A stretch of 64,000 nucleotides of DNA from the NCBI GenBank assembly GCA_015680685.1, contig MNCI01015901.1:138335-202334 (forward strand), in the 5' to 3' direction. Each line of letters begins with the position of its first letter. The stretch's first letter is position 1. Below, piece by piece: positions 1 through 12,539 of the stretch. The DNA comes from Gnetum montanum. Taxonomy: Eukaryota > Streptophyta > Gnetopsida > Gnetales > Gnetaceae. Made by a program: the position numbers and the translations under genes. The notes below the pieces were generated by a model. That model worked only from the letters and a program-made list of their open reading frames with translations, had not been told where the DNA came from and ran no database searches.

Positions 1-1084
1 AGAGATTTAATCAAGGCAAATAATGACATTCATCACCTGAGACAATAATTAAAGGATCAAGAACTAGTTTCTACTTCAACAAACCATTAGTCTGAGAAGA
101 TTGTTACTAAAGAATCAACACTAGTAAAGGAAGAAAGTTATATAATAGCTACTGAAGTTATAATTCAAAATCCATCCTATGAAATCATTCATTCCCTCTA
201 CCCTAGAATCATGTAATTGTAGGCCCCACTGGTGGGATACTACCTGAAAACATGATTTTCCCAAATGTTTATTGAAGAATTTAAAATATGAATATATGAT
301 GTATGCCAAGGAAGGGTGACTAAGAAATGTTTGACTATTTTTTTTTTCCATTTAAACTTTGGATTCCTCATGAGTAAAGGAGAGGAATGTCTTATGAACC
401 GAATTCAACCCATTTCTAGCCAATGTGGATCTTCCTACATTCATACTATGTTCAAACTAAATAAACACTCACCACAGAATCAAAATAATAACTCACATAA
501 TACCATCCTTATGATTGAATAACAAAGTTAGATGATAGCCCAATATGTCATAAGAAACTAACCAATCCTTTGAGATGTCATCCTATGCATAATATAATTA
601 AGAATCATTAAGCCTTTCTAATAAGGGTAACACTTAGAAGTTGAGTTATTAATGTTGATCTTCTCACACATTAACTTGTACTAAACATCATTCTATTTAC
701 ATGTAGCCTCAACCCATCTAAAGGTTGATTTTCAATAGTTATGTCCTAACTAGGTTCTAGAATAACACACTTTTTTTTTTGCAAAGGTTTGTTAACTACA
801 AATAATACACTCCCTATTTTCATTAAGAGATTTTCGCATACAATAAGATATCAAGTTTCAAAGAATAGAATATAAGACAAAATGTACATAAACATAATGA
901 TATAAATAGAAATAATAGATGGAGAATACAGTTTCTTGGGATTTCTAACACTAAACAAAGTAATAAAGATGTCCTTTAGATATGAGAAATTAAGATAAAG
1001 AATCAATTTTTATTGCAAAGAAATCAAAATATAGGTTCAAGATATGTTTGACAAGTGGAAACATACATTGTATATTAGGAAGGA
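1..1084. other. Unrecognised intergenic DNA
   Basis: AT-rich sequence with only short, unconvincing reading frames on both strands. I see no conserved domain, RNA gene or clear repeat structure. It probably consists of old repeat remnants. Confidence 0.4.
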
Positions 1085-1390
1085 TAGTTAATGAAGTAAT
1101 TAATTAGTTAGTTGATTTAAGCATTAAATATTGATTCATATAATCATTTAGCAAGTAGGAGAAAAATAATAAAAATATAAAAAATAAATATTGTATGTCT
1201 CAACCACACTTAACCATATGCATAGCTTAACACAAGTGTGGATTGGAAAGATAACAACTTACAACTACATAATTCACCTTTAGGAATATCAGCCACTTAG
1301 GTAAATTAAGTCCATAGAATTTGACCAAATCATGTGTAAATGCTTGTAATTCATATGGTTGGGCATATGGAGTACCTATTGCTCATGAGC
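1085..1390 (+). repeat. Athila-like LTR remnant, 3' part
   Basis: The segment resembles the right half of the LTRs of elements C, E and F: an attag/ttaatt-rich stretch, a block around 'accatatgcat', then 'catatggttgggcat' and an ending in 'gctcat'. The left part and any partner LTR are not visible. It is a solo or truncated LTR directly abutting the left LTR of element A. Confidence 0.5.
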
Positions 1391-1404
1391 AAGAAAATGT
1401 GTAC

Positions 1405-2257
1405 AAAGCACAAAGGAAGTAATTAACTCCTAAGTATAGACAAGTAACTTAATCAAACCCTTACTCCAAACTCAATGCAAGTAGACCATTAATGATGATC
1501 ACTCACTTACTCTTCCAATCTCTTAAGAATGAATGGATAATGAATCTCTCTTTAAAGTCTCTCTGTCATATCAGTCTCTCTTTTCTCTTCATGTCTATCT
1601 TTAACATATTTTAAACTTTATATAGCTTTCTCCAATGTTAATTCATCTTCCCCAACTCTTGGAAGGCTTTAAAAGTCACACCTTTTAAAAACATTTGACA
1701 AAACTATGACTCGTAGTTGCCCTTGCAGTTAGTATCCTGCAATGAGACTACGACCACACTTGGTTGCACTAGCAAAAATAACATTATTGACCTATGTTTA
1801 ATATTAAAATACATCTCATCTATGACCATGTTTAACTTACAACTTGAAGACTATGACATCTTGCAATTTGTAGTGAATTGCAACCTAGACTTCCAACTAG
1901 AAACTCATGGAATGTGATCATTACAATAAACTATACCAAACTATGACTTGCAATTGCTCGTGAGTCTTGGCTATGGCTCACTATGATCCATAATAACCAT
2001 GTAGGTCCCAAATCAACACCAAAAAATATAATAAAATAAATTTAATATTAAATTACATAACACTATGACCTACAGCTACTTTTTCGATTAGACTACGATT
2101 CACTGTGACCCATAGTGATCTTGAATTGCTTGCCCAAGTCACAAAAATACTCAAATGATGCTAAATAAATTGGCAAATATAAACACATAACTCCTACTAC
2201 TACCAATATACATTGAGGATAAGAAATACCTTTGAGAGTGGGTTGATGTCCTCATCA
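1405..2257 (-). repeat. Element A 3' LTR (left, 5'-truncated on the map)
   Basis: Matches 6725-7562 along most of its length, for example the stretch with 'ctctctttaaagtctctct' and the TATA-like 'tttatatagctttctcc'. The inner edge is placed at 'ctcatca' (2257), followed by a pyrimidine tract (2258-2271) that is the polypurine tract on the minus strand. The outer edge abuts a foreign LTR remnant. Confidence 0.8.
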
Positions 2258-2499
2258 TCTCCCTCATCCTTCAAAAGAGACTTGTCTTTAATTGAAGGTT
2301 ACACCTATGATAGCATGAAACCTCCACAAACCAAAATCATTCTCATGAACCCAAACAAGATTCTCAAGTCCTTCATCATTTCAATGCACTAAGTACTCAT
2401 GCATCTTCTTGCCTCTTATGCATCTAGTGTCTCTTACTTGTAACACAATTGGCTTCCTTAATAGCTTGGATGAAATTTGACCTTCAATTTCATCTTTNT

Positions 2500-2925
2500 C
2501 AAATTTTTTTATCTCATCAACCATTCTTGATGAAAAACCATAATTTTCCACAAAATGAATTTTACCAATGTTAGTGTGAAAGCATTATTATATGAGAAAT
2601 CAACATGGAATAACATATTTTTCCATCTTTTAGCTAATAATAACATAAGCATCTCAATATCTTTAGAAAAAATCTATTAACCACATTAATTTGCTCATTG
2701 GTTTGAGGATGATAGACAGTGGAAAATGACAACTTAGTTCTAAGAAGTTTTCAAAGTGACTAGTGTAATACCATTTCCACCTTTCAAATTTTAGCAAACA
2801 TAACATTTCTTCATAAATTTAACCACATCTTTATACATACCTAGCTAAAAATTAATTTTTTCTTATCATTTCTAAAATCTATTTTTGTCCATATATGTAG
2901 CCATGTTACTGTTACGCTTTTTATT
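2500..2925 (-). pseudogene. Element A integrase remnant, core deleted
   Basis: On the minus strand, about 2925-2765 reads as an integrase zinc-binding domain ending 'VVKFMKKCYVC'. About 2740-2690 reads as 'KLSFSTVYHPQTNEQINVV', the segment around the third catalytic residue. In the family these two blocks are separated by about 100 or more residues holding the first two catalytic aspartates. Here they are almost adjacent, so the core is deleted. The third catalytic glutamate position reads Asn. Downstream, 'YNNAFTLTLVKF' fits the end of the core domain. The integrase is dead. Confidence 0.7.
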
Positions 2926-3259
2926 AAGAAGATTGAATCTAAACTCACATTTGTGAACAAAAACTTTTTTATCCTTAAATAAAATACCATTATTAACATG
3001 ATATTTCTTCCATTTATTAATCCTTCTTAATAATGGAGAATTTGTTTCCTTTCAAATTTCATCAAAATTAGTATTTTTAGGATATAACTGAGAAAAAGTC
3101 TCAAACCCTTTGACTTTCAAATTAGAATGAGAAATATAATTCTTACAATTGTTATATCCATTTCATATTCTTAACACTCAATTTCTTTTGAGAATTCAAT
3201 AATTAGAGTCCTCTATGATCAATTAATAAATGAAATTTAGATTCTACCAAGTAATGTCT

Positions 3260-4310
3260 TCAATGCTTGGATGCTTGAAGTATAGCATGTAATTCCTTAT
3301 CATATATACTATACTTTTGATTAGATTCATTTAATTTTTTAGAAAATAATGCAATTGACTTATCCTGTTGAGAAAGCACACCTTCAATAGCAAACCCACT
3401 TGCATCCACCTCAACTTCAAATAGCTTGAAGATTTCTATAATTGCTAAAATCAAAGCATTATAAATATTTTCCTTCAATGCTTGAAAATAACTCTTTTTT
3501 ATATCATCCCACATAAAAGCCAAATTTTTCTTTAAATAAAATAGCATAGACCATGTAACAGAACTAAAATTTCTAATAAATCTCCTATAGAAACCAACAA
3601 AACCAAGAAAAGATCTTACCTCTCCCACATACTTAAGTGAAGATCATTCTTTAATTGCCTTGATCTTTCTTGGCTTAATTTTGACCTAATTCTTAAAGAC
3701 AACATGATCTAAATAGACAATTTTCTTCTTCATAAAATGACACTTCTTGGTATTAATTATTAAATTAGGCTCATTGAAATTTAAGCATATTAATCTCAAG
3801 TGTGCATAAGCTCATCTTTATTATAGTTATAAACAAGAATATCATCAAAGAAAAAAATGCAACATTTGCTAATAAGATCTCTTAAGACATCATGTATAAG
3901 CCTCATAAATGTGCCTAGAGCATTGATTAGCCCAAAAGAAATGACTAATCACTTATACAAAGAATTATTTATCTTGAATACCATTTTTCATTCATCTCTT
4001 GGTCTAATTCTAATTTCATGATATCCACTTTTTAAATAAATCTATGAAAAGATCTCAACATTAGCTAAAACATTAAGAACATCATTCATTCTAGGGATAG
4101 AAAATCTTTACTTAATAGTGATTCTATGAAAAATTTGAAAATCAATACAAATTCTCATCTCATTTGTATCTTTCTTGGGAACAAGTATAGTTGGAATGAC
4201 ATATGGATAAATGAATCCCTTAAGAAAACCATTAGAGATTAGCTCAATTACTTACTTGTGTGAATCCTCCTCTTGATGTGGAGTCATATGGTAAGCTGTC
4301 TCATTTTGAA
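3260..4310 (-). pseudogene. Element A reverse transcriptase and RNase H
   Basis: RT reads on the minus strand from about 4300 ('VIPTILVPKKD', 'MRICIDFQ') through 'FFDDILVYN' near 3830, the catalytic F-x-DD box with both aspartates present. It is broken by several stops. After 3628 an open frame of 122 codons begins 'MGEVRSFLGFVGFYRRFI', the RT connection segment. It continues into RNase H with 'FEVEVDASGFAIEGVLSQ' (first catalytic Asp) and 'YDKELHAIL' (Glu). The order RT then RNase H is that of Ty3/gypsy elements. Confidence 0.85.
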
Positions 4311-4699
4311 TAATTTCTCTAGGCATAAAGTCAATTTGATGTTGGATTGATATCATTGGAGAAAGTCTTTTCAATTTACACTTGAAGACATCAATAACTT
4401 CTTATTTCAAACCTTGCATATTCTAGAATAAGTGCATTTTGTAGTTCCTCTTCACTTATTACAATGATAGAAATAATGATAAATCTATTATCATGTTTCT
4501 CATGTTCTTTGAGATATTTTATTTCACTAAGGAAAATCAATGAAGCATTAATAGGCATATTTTTTATGTATTGATGCAATGTCATTAGTATCAATTCGTG
4601 AATTCCATCTTTCCTAGGTATTGATCAAAATTTCATAGCCTCATCATGAGTAGCTTTATTATCATAATTCCAAGATCTACCAAGTATGGCATCAGTAGT

Positions 4700-5060
4700 A
4701 TTTATGGGAAGAATGTTACATTTTACTTGATCTTTGAAAGAACCAATTTTAAAAAATAAAATGAATATTTCTTTATCTTTTGGAAATAATCTCTAAAAAG
4801 CCAATACACTCTATAAGACTTATGAGGAAGCATTTTCCTCAATCCAAGTCTAGCAATGATCATGGAAGAAATAACATTCTCTTGAGTATCTCCATCTATT
4901 AAGAGATGAAGCCATTTACCATTAGAGAGACATTTAGCCCTAATTCTAAAAAATAATTTTCCATAGAGGATCTTCATTAGCATGGAAATTTTCCATAAAC
5001 AAATTAATTTTGATAATATCTTCAACTAAAGGAGCATAAGGATTACATTCTTTTGAAGAC
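4700..5060 (-). pseudogene. Element A aspartic protease remnant
   Basis: The open frame 5025-4723 contains 'LIDGDTQENVIS', matching the retropepsin active-site region where D-[ST]-G-[AS]-T is usual. It is followed by a helix like those of plant Ty3 proteases ('LGLRKMLPHKSYRVYW'). The catalytic box is altered (DGDT). It lies between the gag zinc knuckle and RT, as expected. Confidence 0.55.
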
Positions 5061-5089
5061 TTTCATTTATCATAAATTTTAAGTTCATT

Positions 5090-6250
5090 GGTCTTTGAAG
5101 ACTTAGGCGTTTTGCATTCCCATTGGTTATGTCCCATATCTTCATAATTAAACCATTGTACCTTGGAATCATTGTCATTTCCTTGATCTTTTCCCTTCTT
5201 CAAAGTATCTTTCTTGGAATCTTAGCCTTAGTATTTTATGCTTATCATGAGAATTATCCTTGGCATTACTTTTTTTCTTTTCTCCTTAATCTTCCTTAGA
5301 AGCTTTGGATTCTTCACCTTTGAAAGCCTTGGGATTATTATGCAAGTCTTGAAGTTTTATTTTATTCTTTAGAGCCTAATCAAAAGTCAAATCCAAGGTT
5401 TGAGGTTCACAAAAGATGAGTGCTTGCTAAAATTCCTTCTTTAGTCCACCTCGAAAGTTAGAAGCTTATTCATACTCATTAGACTGTACCTTAGCTTGTT
5501 AAAAAGATTTTAAAAATTCCGTGTAATATTCTTTTATAATTTTATCTTATTCTCTTATATATTTTTCCATTTAACTAGTCTCTTATCTATGAATCAGACT
5601 TTTTAAACCTTTACTTAATCATGAATTGCATGAGAGATCAATCTTTGATATGAGTAGCATTACTTACCATATAAGAATGACTTTTCTTCTTCCATCATAA
5701 TTATGCTAGATCTTCAAGTTTTTTCTCAACATATGACACCTTTTTATAATCTTCAACATCTTTAAGATCAAAATACTTGTTGATCGTCTTAAGCTAAGAG
5801 AGGAATGATTCAATACCTTTCATTCCATTGAAGAATTTAAGTTCAACGTGAGGTATTTTAGGAGCATGTTTGAAAGCTTTAGTAAGTGAAAGATCAATTC
5901 CTTGACCTTTATTCCTTTAATGTATTAAAAAATATTCTTTCTTATCTTTTCTTAAAAGAATAAACCTTTGAGACTAATTCTTAATACTTGGAGTATGAAT
6001 AAGTTCATCATCTTGCTCTTCATTCTCTCTAGTATCTTTATGCTCAAAAGGAATATCATCTTTAAGAGATGTCAAGGAGGAACATTTTGAAAAATACTTT
6101 GATGAAGTGTCACTTGAGTTGTGCCCTTTCCTAGATGTCTTTGATCAAGAATAATGTTCTTTGTTCTCTTCTATCTTTCTAAGTTTTTCAACAATAATCT
6201 TGGGATCATTTCTCATATCTTCTATGTTTTTAGTAAAAGGTTGAATGATT
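5090..6250 (-). pseudogene. Element A gag remnant
   Basis: The minus-strand sequence between the primer site and protease is gag by position. Near 5160-5100 it reads 'WFNYEDMGHNQWECK', a CCHC zinc knuckle whose first two cysteines have become Trp and Tyr while His and the last Cys remain. Upstream frames are broken by many stops, so the capsid cannot be traced end to end. Confidence 0.6.
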
Positions 6251-6580
6251 TTCTTCTTTTAAATTATGATGAAATTTATTTGAAAGGAGAAATTCACAAA
6301 GTTCTATAAGAAAAAGTAAAGGTTTAAAAGAATTCAAGGTAAGAAGTCCAAATTATTCAAACCCTAGATATTATAACAAAATGGATGTCCAATTATATAA
6401 TTACTTTCTAGATCTTAGAAGAAATGATCAAATTATAAAGAAAAACATTTTGTCAAACCCTAAGAATTATGGAAAATATAATTAATTGAGAATTCAAACA
6501 AAACTTGATCATATGAGAAGTAATTCCTTACAATTGAGGTGAGGATTCTCTACTTGAATTGAATGATCTTCAAAGCTAAT

Positions 6581-6592
6581 GCTCTAATACCA
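6581..6592 (-). other. Element A primer-binding site (tRNA-iMet)
   Basis: The minus strand reads TGGTATTAGAGC, one mismatch from TGGTATCAGAGC, the complement of the initiator-Met tRNA 3' end. It starts six bases from the LTR edge and sets the element's orientation. Confidence 0.85.
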
Positions 6593-6598
6593 ATCTAA

Positions 6599-7562
6599 TG
6601 AGGAGCTCCCTTGGATTTCATAATTCAAGCTTAGTTAAGTTTGATTAAACATAATAAATGCATAATTAAATAATAAGAAAAGAAAAATTTTATTATTTCT
6701 TAAGAAAATATCTATAAAGAATAAAGGAAGCAATGAACTCCCAAGAATGGACAAGTAATTTAATCAAACCTTCACTCCATACACAATGCAAGTAGATCAT
6801 CAAAGATAATCATTCACTCACTTTCCCAGTCTCTCAAGAATGGATGCACAATGAATCTCTCTTTGAAGTCTCTCTTTCATATGAGCCTTTCTTTTCTCTT
6901 GATGTTTCCTTCTAATGTCTTTAGGCCATTATATAGCTTTTCCTAATGTCAATTCATCTTCCTCTACTATTAGAAGGCTTTAAAATTCATGCATTTTTTA
7001 AAAAAATTTTGACTTGATTATGAGTGACTATGACTTGTAGCTATCCTCATAGTCAATAGCCTATGATGAGACTATATTCACACTTGATCATACTAGTAAA
7101 CATAAGATTACTTTGGCCTCTATATCTAATGAAACTATGACTCCAGTACAACTTAGTTGTGATCATGTTCAACTAGCAACTTGGAGACTAGAATGCCCTT
7201 TGACTTGTAGAGGCTTGCAAATCAAACTCACAACTAGAAACTCATTGAATTTGATCATTATAATGGATTATGATAAATTTTGATTCGCAACTACCTACAA
7301 GTCTTGGATATGACTCACTACAACTTGTAGTGACATCATCAGTCCTTGCCTAGTACTAGAAAATATAAGAAAATGACTCAGATAATAGAGTATAGGAGAC
7401 TACAATCCACAACGACCTTTAGAATTAGACTGTGATTTATTGTGACTTGCAGTGACCTTGCAGTTGCTTACCTAGGTTATAAAAACACTCAAATGATACT
7501 AAAAAACTAACAAACTAAACATGACTCCTACTACTACAAAGACATATTCATGATCATCATCA
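6599..7562 (-). repeat. Element A 5' LTR
   Basis: Starts TG (6599) and ends CA (about 7562) on the plus strand. It is the partner of 1405-2257. The TATA-like 'ttatatagctttt' is at about 6929. Confidence 0.8.
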
Positions 7563-7861
7563 TCCTAGCCTTGTCCCAACAAAATGAAGTTGATGCCATA
7601 AGTTCATTTTCATCATTCACCTTTATGAAAAGCTAGATCTTTGTTTAATGGTAAGTATTTGCCCATTTTCCATAGCAACCCAACCCTATGAATATCGCAC
7701 ATCCAATTAGGAAAATTCCCTATCATCTACAAAATCTAAAAAAGAACTTATCCATGAGATTTGGCAAAGTTTTAAAACTAGTTACCAACTTAACACTAAC
7801 CCTCCTCTTTTTGTATCTAGGCTTGGGACTAATATTGGTGAAGTTGGATGTCCTCATTATT

Positions 7862-8159
7862 TAGCCTAGGTTTTGGGTTTAGGCATAGGAACCTCACTTG
7901 ATCTTAAGAGATGGGGGTTAGAGCAAGATGTGTGTAGTATAAGGATGCATCCTAGTTGTCTTAAGATACTGACTTCACATGAACACATGTTTGTGTTCAT
8001 GTATTTTGTGTGTGTGTTCCATGAGCACAAATGTATGTGCATGAAAAAACATCATCTTAAGATAATTAGGACATGTCACTATACTATATGCATCTAGTAT
8101 TAATCCTCTTCTTTGAAGAGTAGGGGAGGTTCTTATGCCTAAAGCCAAAGCCTAGGCTA
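7862..8159. mobile_element. Foldback / MITE-like element
   Basis: The ends 7862-7895 and 8126-8159 are inverted repeats of about 34 bp with a few mismatches, starting 'tagcctagg' and ending 'cctaggcta'. Further in, 'gtcttaagat' near 7960 pairs with 'atcttaagat' near 8053. The centre holds the short hairpins 'catgaacaca...tgtgttcatg' and 'catgagcaca...tgtgcatg'. The whole 298 bp can fold on itself. No transposase is present. I could not define a target-site duplication. Confidence 0.6.
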
Positions 8160-8934
8160 CCTACATAGCCTTATAAGCAATGTTTAGTTGACATATTCTA
8201 ATTTGACTATATGTCTTAGAGGTAAATATTGTTTTAAAAAAGGCATTTTGAGTTATAATAGTCTCCCTAATACTAATTTTGTATAAGACCATACCATAAT
8301 TCTAAAATTTCAAAATAATTGTTAAGCTAATTAAATAATGAAAAAAAGAAAATGTGATCTTTATTACTTGGTAAAATTATGTGGCTTGTGATTTGTAAGT
8401 TCCAAGTTTAATTCCAAGGACTATGATAAATTGAATTCATATTCTAGCAAAGTTGTATGCTGCTTAGATTATTATTTGGTATGTCATGACCTTTTAGTCA
8501 ATTCAAGTTATAGTCATAGAGAGGAATCAAAGAAAGGTGAAACTATAACAAAATAATGGCTTAATAATTTTAGAAATGCTTCTTTAAGATTTCATCCTTA
8601 TAATCAATCCTTAAAAATATCATCTCTAAGGTAGGAAAAGGATCAAACCTTTCCCTCTTTTACAAGTACCCTCTTGACTTTTCACTTTCTACTAACGGCT
8701 TTTATAAATAAAAGGAAATAATGATGTATTTCTAGGTTTGAACTTAGGACTTGCGTATAGAGAGAACACTTTCAAATATCATATCAAAAGATAAAATTTT
8801 TATTTTAAAAGGTTTATATATGATTAATTTAATACAAAGAATGTTGATCAAGGATTCATGAAATTTAGATATAATTTGAGTCATCAGTTGTCTGTATTAG
8901 TTTTATATAAACCTTCCCACTCTTTGGGAAGGAA
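8160..8934. other. No gene seen; possible SINE scrap
   Basis: AT-rich DNA. Around 8370-8412 'gatttgtaagttccaag' followed by 'tttaattcc' resembles the inner part of the SINE at 45725, too weak to call separately. Confidence 0.3.
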
Positions 8935-9072
8935 GGGCTAAATGTCAAAACCCTAAATAATAAACATAGGTACATCCAAAGACTTATAGAGGTGTATAAC
9001 TCAGTGCCTCTTAGTAGAATTAAACCTATGACCTAGGATTACTAGGCCAAGACCATACCACTAGGCTAACTA
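8935..9072 (-). mobile_element. tRNA-derived SINE relic
   Basis: The minus strand shows a Pol III A box 'TAGCCTAGTGG' (9068-9058) and a B box 'GGTTTAATTCT' (about 9026-9016), about 32 bases apart. After the B box both this copy and the one at 45725 read 'TGAGTTATACA', so they belong to one family. The 3' end is uncertain. Confidence 0.55.
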
Positions 9073-9474
9073 TCTTAACATATGATCATAGCATTAGATG
9101 AGGAGTTTAGATTTGTCTATCAAGTAACACAAGGTTGAAGAAATAGTAGCAATGATTGTACTAGTCATAGCATGTCTAGGTGTACATTGATTTGGAATAT
9201 TCATCTAATGGATTATTTCAAGATTATTTTCTTTACTTCCTTTTCTAGTTTGATTTTGATAGGTCGCAAAGTATGAGGAGAGGATTTCTAAAACAATTTT
9301 TGCATGGCATGAAGAAACTAGAATTTGAGCACAAGTAGGAAATTTTGTACAAAATTTTTTATTTATTAATTTAATAGTTTTAGTAGATAAAATTGTATGA
9401 GCTTTTGTTTTCAAAACAAATTTGAATGTATTTCTAGTTTGAATTATTAATCCTATTGTGATTTTACTTGTAGA
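9073..9474. other. Left flank of the F/D/C nest, no gene seen
   Basis: This is the DNA that continued at 44948 before element F inserted. Only short reading frames are visible. Confidence 0.5.
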
Positions 9475-9479
9475 CCTAG
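9475..9479. repeat. Element F target-site duplication, left copy
   Basis: 'cctag', identical to 44943-44947 just right of F's right LTR. D later inserted one base to the right, so F's first base is now at 9480 and again at 38295. Confidence 0.8.
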
Positions 9480-9480
9480 T
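9476..9480. repeat. Element D target-site duplication, left copy
   Basis: 'ctagt', identical to 38291-38295 right of D's other LTR. This proves that the 28.8-kb block between is one insertion. Confidence 0.85.
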
Positions 9481-11100
9481 TGTAGCGACCAAAAATGTTG
9501 AAGGTTGGAATGAGACTCTGAGAGGTTTGTGGTCGCATAGCCTTGACCTCACTTCCACATGAGGGCCTATTGGAAACAGAGGAAGTGTGCTCAGGATAGT
9601 CTTGTTGATCAAACTAGGACTTACAAGTATTATGACAAAATGAGTGTTAAGGTGTTATTACGGTGTCTGCGGTGTCTACGATGCCCACGAGTGTGAGTGT
9701 AGTGGGTGTTTTGGGCACAAAAATGAGGGTGCAAACATGCGATTATGTGCTTAAATGATGAAAAATGTAAATGAAATGCAAAAATATAGGGAAAAATGAA
9801 AAAAACGCATAGAATGTGAGCAAGAGAGAAATGCACGACCCCAAACAGGGTGAGCATAGTCAATTGGAAAGATAAGTTTAGGAGGTATGTGGTGCACAAA
9901 CAAGCATAGTAGGTAGCATAGTCATATCTTAGAGTATTTGACTATGGAAACTAATGTCCACCATGAAGTCTAAGCCTACCGAGTTGGCTGCCACAGTGTC
10001 CTCTGGGCTGTGGTTGTTGGCAATGTGCAATGATGTTGTGGTGTCCCAAAGTTCACCAAAATGTCAAGTGTGCTCAGGTGTAAGGTGCTCAGAATGTAAG
10101 TTTTCTCGTTTATTGCTTCCAAATGCCAACTGAAATGCTAAAACACCAACCCCTAATATGTGAAGCATTAGGATATTTATAGAGTTAGGTTTAGCATGAA
10201 TCAGGGATCATGCACCATGTGGCAGAGGGGTAGTTGGGACTACGCTCACCCCAACTACACTCCCACTAAAGCAAGATGGTGTTCTACTGCTATGCTTCAA
10301 TGGACCCTATGGGACTGCCAAACTATGATTACACTATCGAGATCACTTGTGCAAGTTCCGAACAAATTGCAATGTACCTAAACATAATGCAAAATAGTGC
10401 AATTCTGGAGATTACACTTCAAGGCCACGCTACCCACTCTGTTAAGTGGTGTCGAGTGTAGGTGCAATTTGAGAGCAAATGAGGGGTGCAAAGGAGATAA
10501 AACTTATTGATCTTGCTTGCTGAAGGAATGTTGGAGCTAAGATGTAGGCTGATGCTGATTTCTAAAGGCTCTTGAAGGTAATTTCAATAGACTACGCTAA
10601 CTACACTCTAGAGGATAGCCCCAAGAGTTGGGCAAATCTTGCTAGAAAATGATGCTCAGTGCAAGCTATGCTAGCTATGCTCCAAAGCATAGTCCCGAAG
10701 GTGGGAGCATAGCCCTAACACTTGGAAAAAACTACACTCTAGAGCATAGTAGAGATAATCATCTTAGAAGTTAGAAAATTTGCCAAACTATTTCTTTCAT
10801 GCCAACCATGCCTAATAGCCTCTACCTTAACACTTAGGCAAATTTGCAAAATTGATCATTTCGAGGCTGACTACATTGACTATGCTTTGGAGCATAGTCC
10901 TGGCATAGTGAGCATAGTTAGGAAACCTAGAAGAATTTATAGCTATTGTTAACACTTAGAAAAATATTGCAAATCTATATTGTTAGTTTCAACTATGTTG
11001 ACTATGCTCTCGAGCATAGTCCCAAAAATGGGAGTGTAGTGTCAACACTTAGCCCAAATTTGTAGTTGAGACATAGGATCCCAAATTTGATGATGTTTCA
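9481..11100 (-). repeat. Element D 3' LTR
   Basis: Starts 'tgtagcgacc' and ends 'gatgtttca'. It aligns over its length with 36600-38290. It contains many copies of 'gactatgctc' / 'gagcatagtc' type inverted motifs in its right half. Confidence 0.9.
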
Positions 11101-11113
11101 TTGGCCCCTCTTT
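11101..11113 (-). other. Element D polypurine tract
   Basis: The minus strand reads AAAGAGGGGCCAA immediately before the 3' LTR, the expected plus-strand priming site. Confidence 0.75.
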
Positions 11114-12539
11114 GTTAACATCGGGAGGAGTGGCTCGAAAGACATTGACAAAGAATGCGAAACACCATAGCAGGCCCAACACCAACATTGCTCGTCAGTA
11201 CCTAACCAAATGTTTCTTTGCCATGCTGAAGAATGCTAAGGGTAGTGGTAGGTTGTAGGAAAAGGATGTAAGAATTGTGCTAAGGGAATGATGTAGGGAA
11301 TGTGCTAAGGAATAGTAAGGGAGGGAAATGAAAATGGTGTGAAATTACAAGGTGTAGCACCAGGGATGGCTTTTCACCAAAATAGTGACCTCTCGTCAAG
11401 ATGCTTGTGAGAGAGTCAATGCACATGGCACTAGAATGGCTTGCCCTTGAAGTTGTGACCTCTCATTGGAGTGCTTATGAGAAGATTGATACAAATTTAG
11501 GGTTAGACCAGTTATAAAATTGGAACTTTACTAAATTTTCTTGGGGACATGTTTTGCCCCATTCTTTTGCTTTACTTTTTTTTATGTTTTTTTCTTTTTT
11601 AACTACGAGCTGAACATGCTTTCGGTTCTACACATTGCGAGATGCTAGCTATGGGGTGATTTTCGTTAGGTGGGTTGCATGCCAACTAACAAGGTTTGCT
11701 TTAGTGTAATCATGTTGCATCTGTAGGACAGATGTTTCATCCCTACGATGAGTTGCATTACATTTGCTTGGGCTTTGACCAACCCACAGAGGCTCCCCAC
11801 AGAATGAGTTGCATTACGTCTACTATAGATTTTGTAGTTGACGTAAAGAGTATACCATATGCATTGGAGGAGTTTGCAAGCTTGGTGATATAGGGGGAAT
11901 GTAGGGAGATGCAACTAGGCTATAGAAGTGTCTAGATATATGCACTCTTAAGTGGTTCATTTAGCCCAATCATGCACATTAGAGCAATGTGATGTCTTGT
12001 TATTATGATGAGATGTGTCTCTACATAACCTTCTATGACTTCATACTACAAATACAACATAGAGAAGACAAGAAAACAACCACACAATATGAGATGAGAG
12101 TAAATTCCTGGATGTGAGTATGCTACAAATGCTGCAATAGCTAGACCAGCTGCAAGAGTTTGAAGAGGCAATGAAGATACTAGGGAAATGATGTGGTGAC
12201 TACTCCAAATAGTTGTGTTGATGATGAGGGCTCAAAGCACTAACAAAATGCCCAAGGCTAGTAATGGTACCAATGTTTCCTGGAGCTAGTAGTGCTGGCA
12301 ATTGTGGTAGGAGCCCCATAGGATCATGGCAAGAGCTTTGGAAGGTCAAAAAAATGCCCAAGGGTAACTTTAGAAGATCAAAAAAATGCCAAGGGGCAGT
12401 AACACTACAAAAGTTCTAGAGGCCTCTCTTGATGATGTGAAATCCATTCTGGAATTACAGTGCCTAGCCCCACCCATGAGATGTGGGCAAATGACAAAGA
12501 GTTGAAAGTATTCATGATTGCTTGTCTGAAAAACTATGT
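11114..12539 (-). other. Element D 3' untranslated region
   Basis: No domain is visible. A local duplication of about 72 bp starts at 'gtgacctctcgtcaag' (11384) and 'gtgacctctcattgga' (11456). Confidence 0.5.

Larger units (their letters stand above)
1405..7562 (-). mobile_element. Element A: chromovirus-like Ty3/gypsy retrotransposon
   Basis: A complete but decayed LTR retrotransposon read on the minus strand. The order from right to left is LTR (6599-7562), primer-binding site (6581-6592), gag, protease, RT, RNase H, integrase remnant, LTR (about 1405-2257). The primer site TGGTATTAGAGC differs at one base from the usual initiator-Met tRNA site. That site and the RT type (FFDD, 'FGLINALGTFMRL') fit chromoviruses. 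The left LTR lacks the part matching the first 125 or so bases of the right one, so the target-site duplication cannot be read. Many stops and small indels make it non-functional. Confidence 0.85.
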
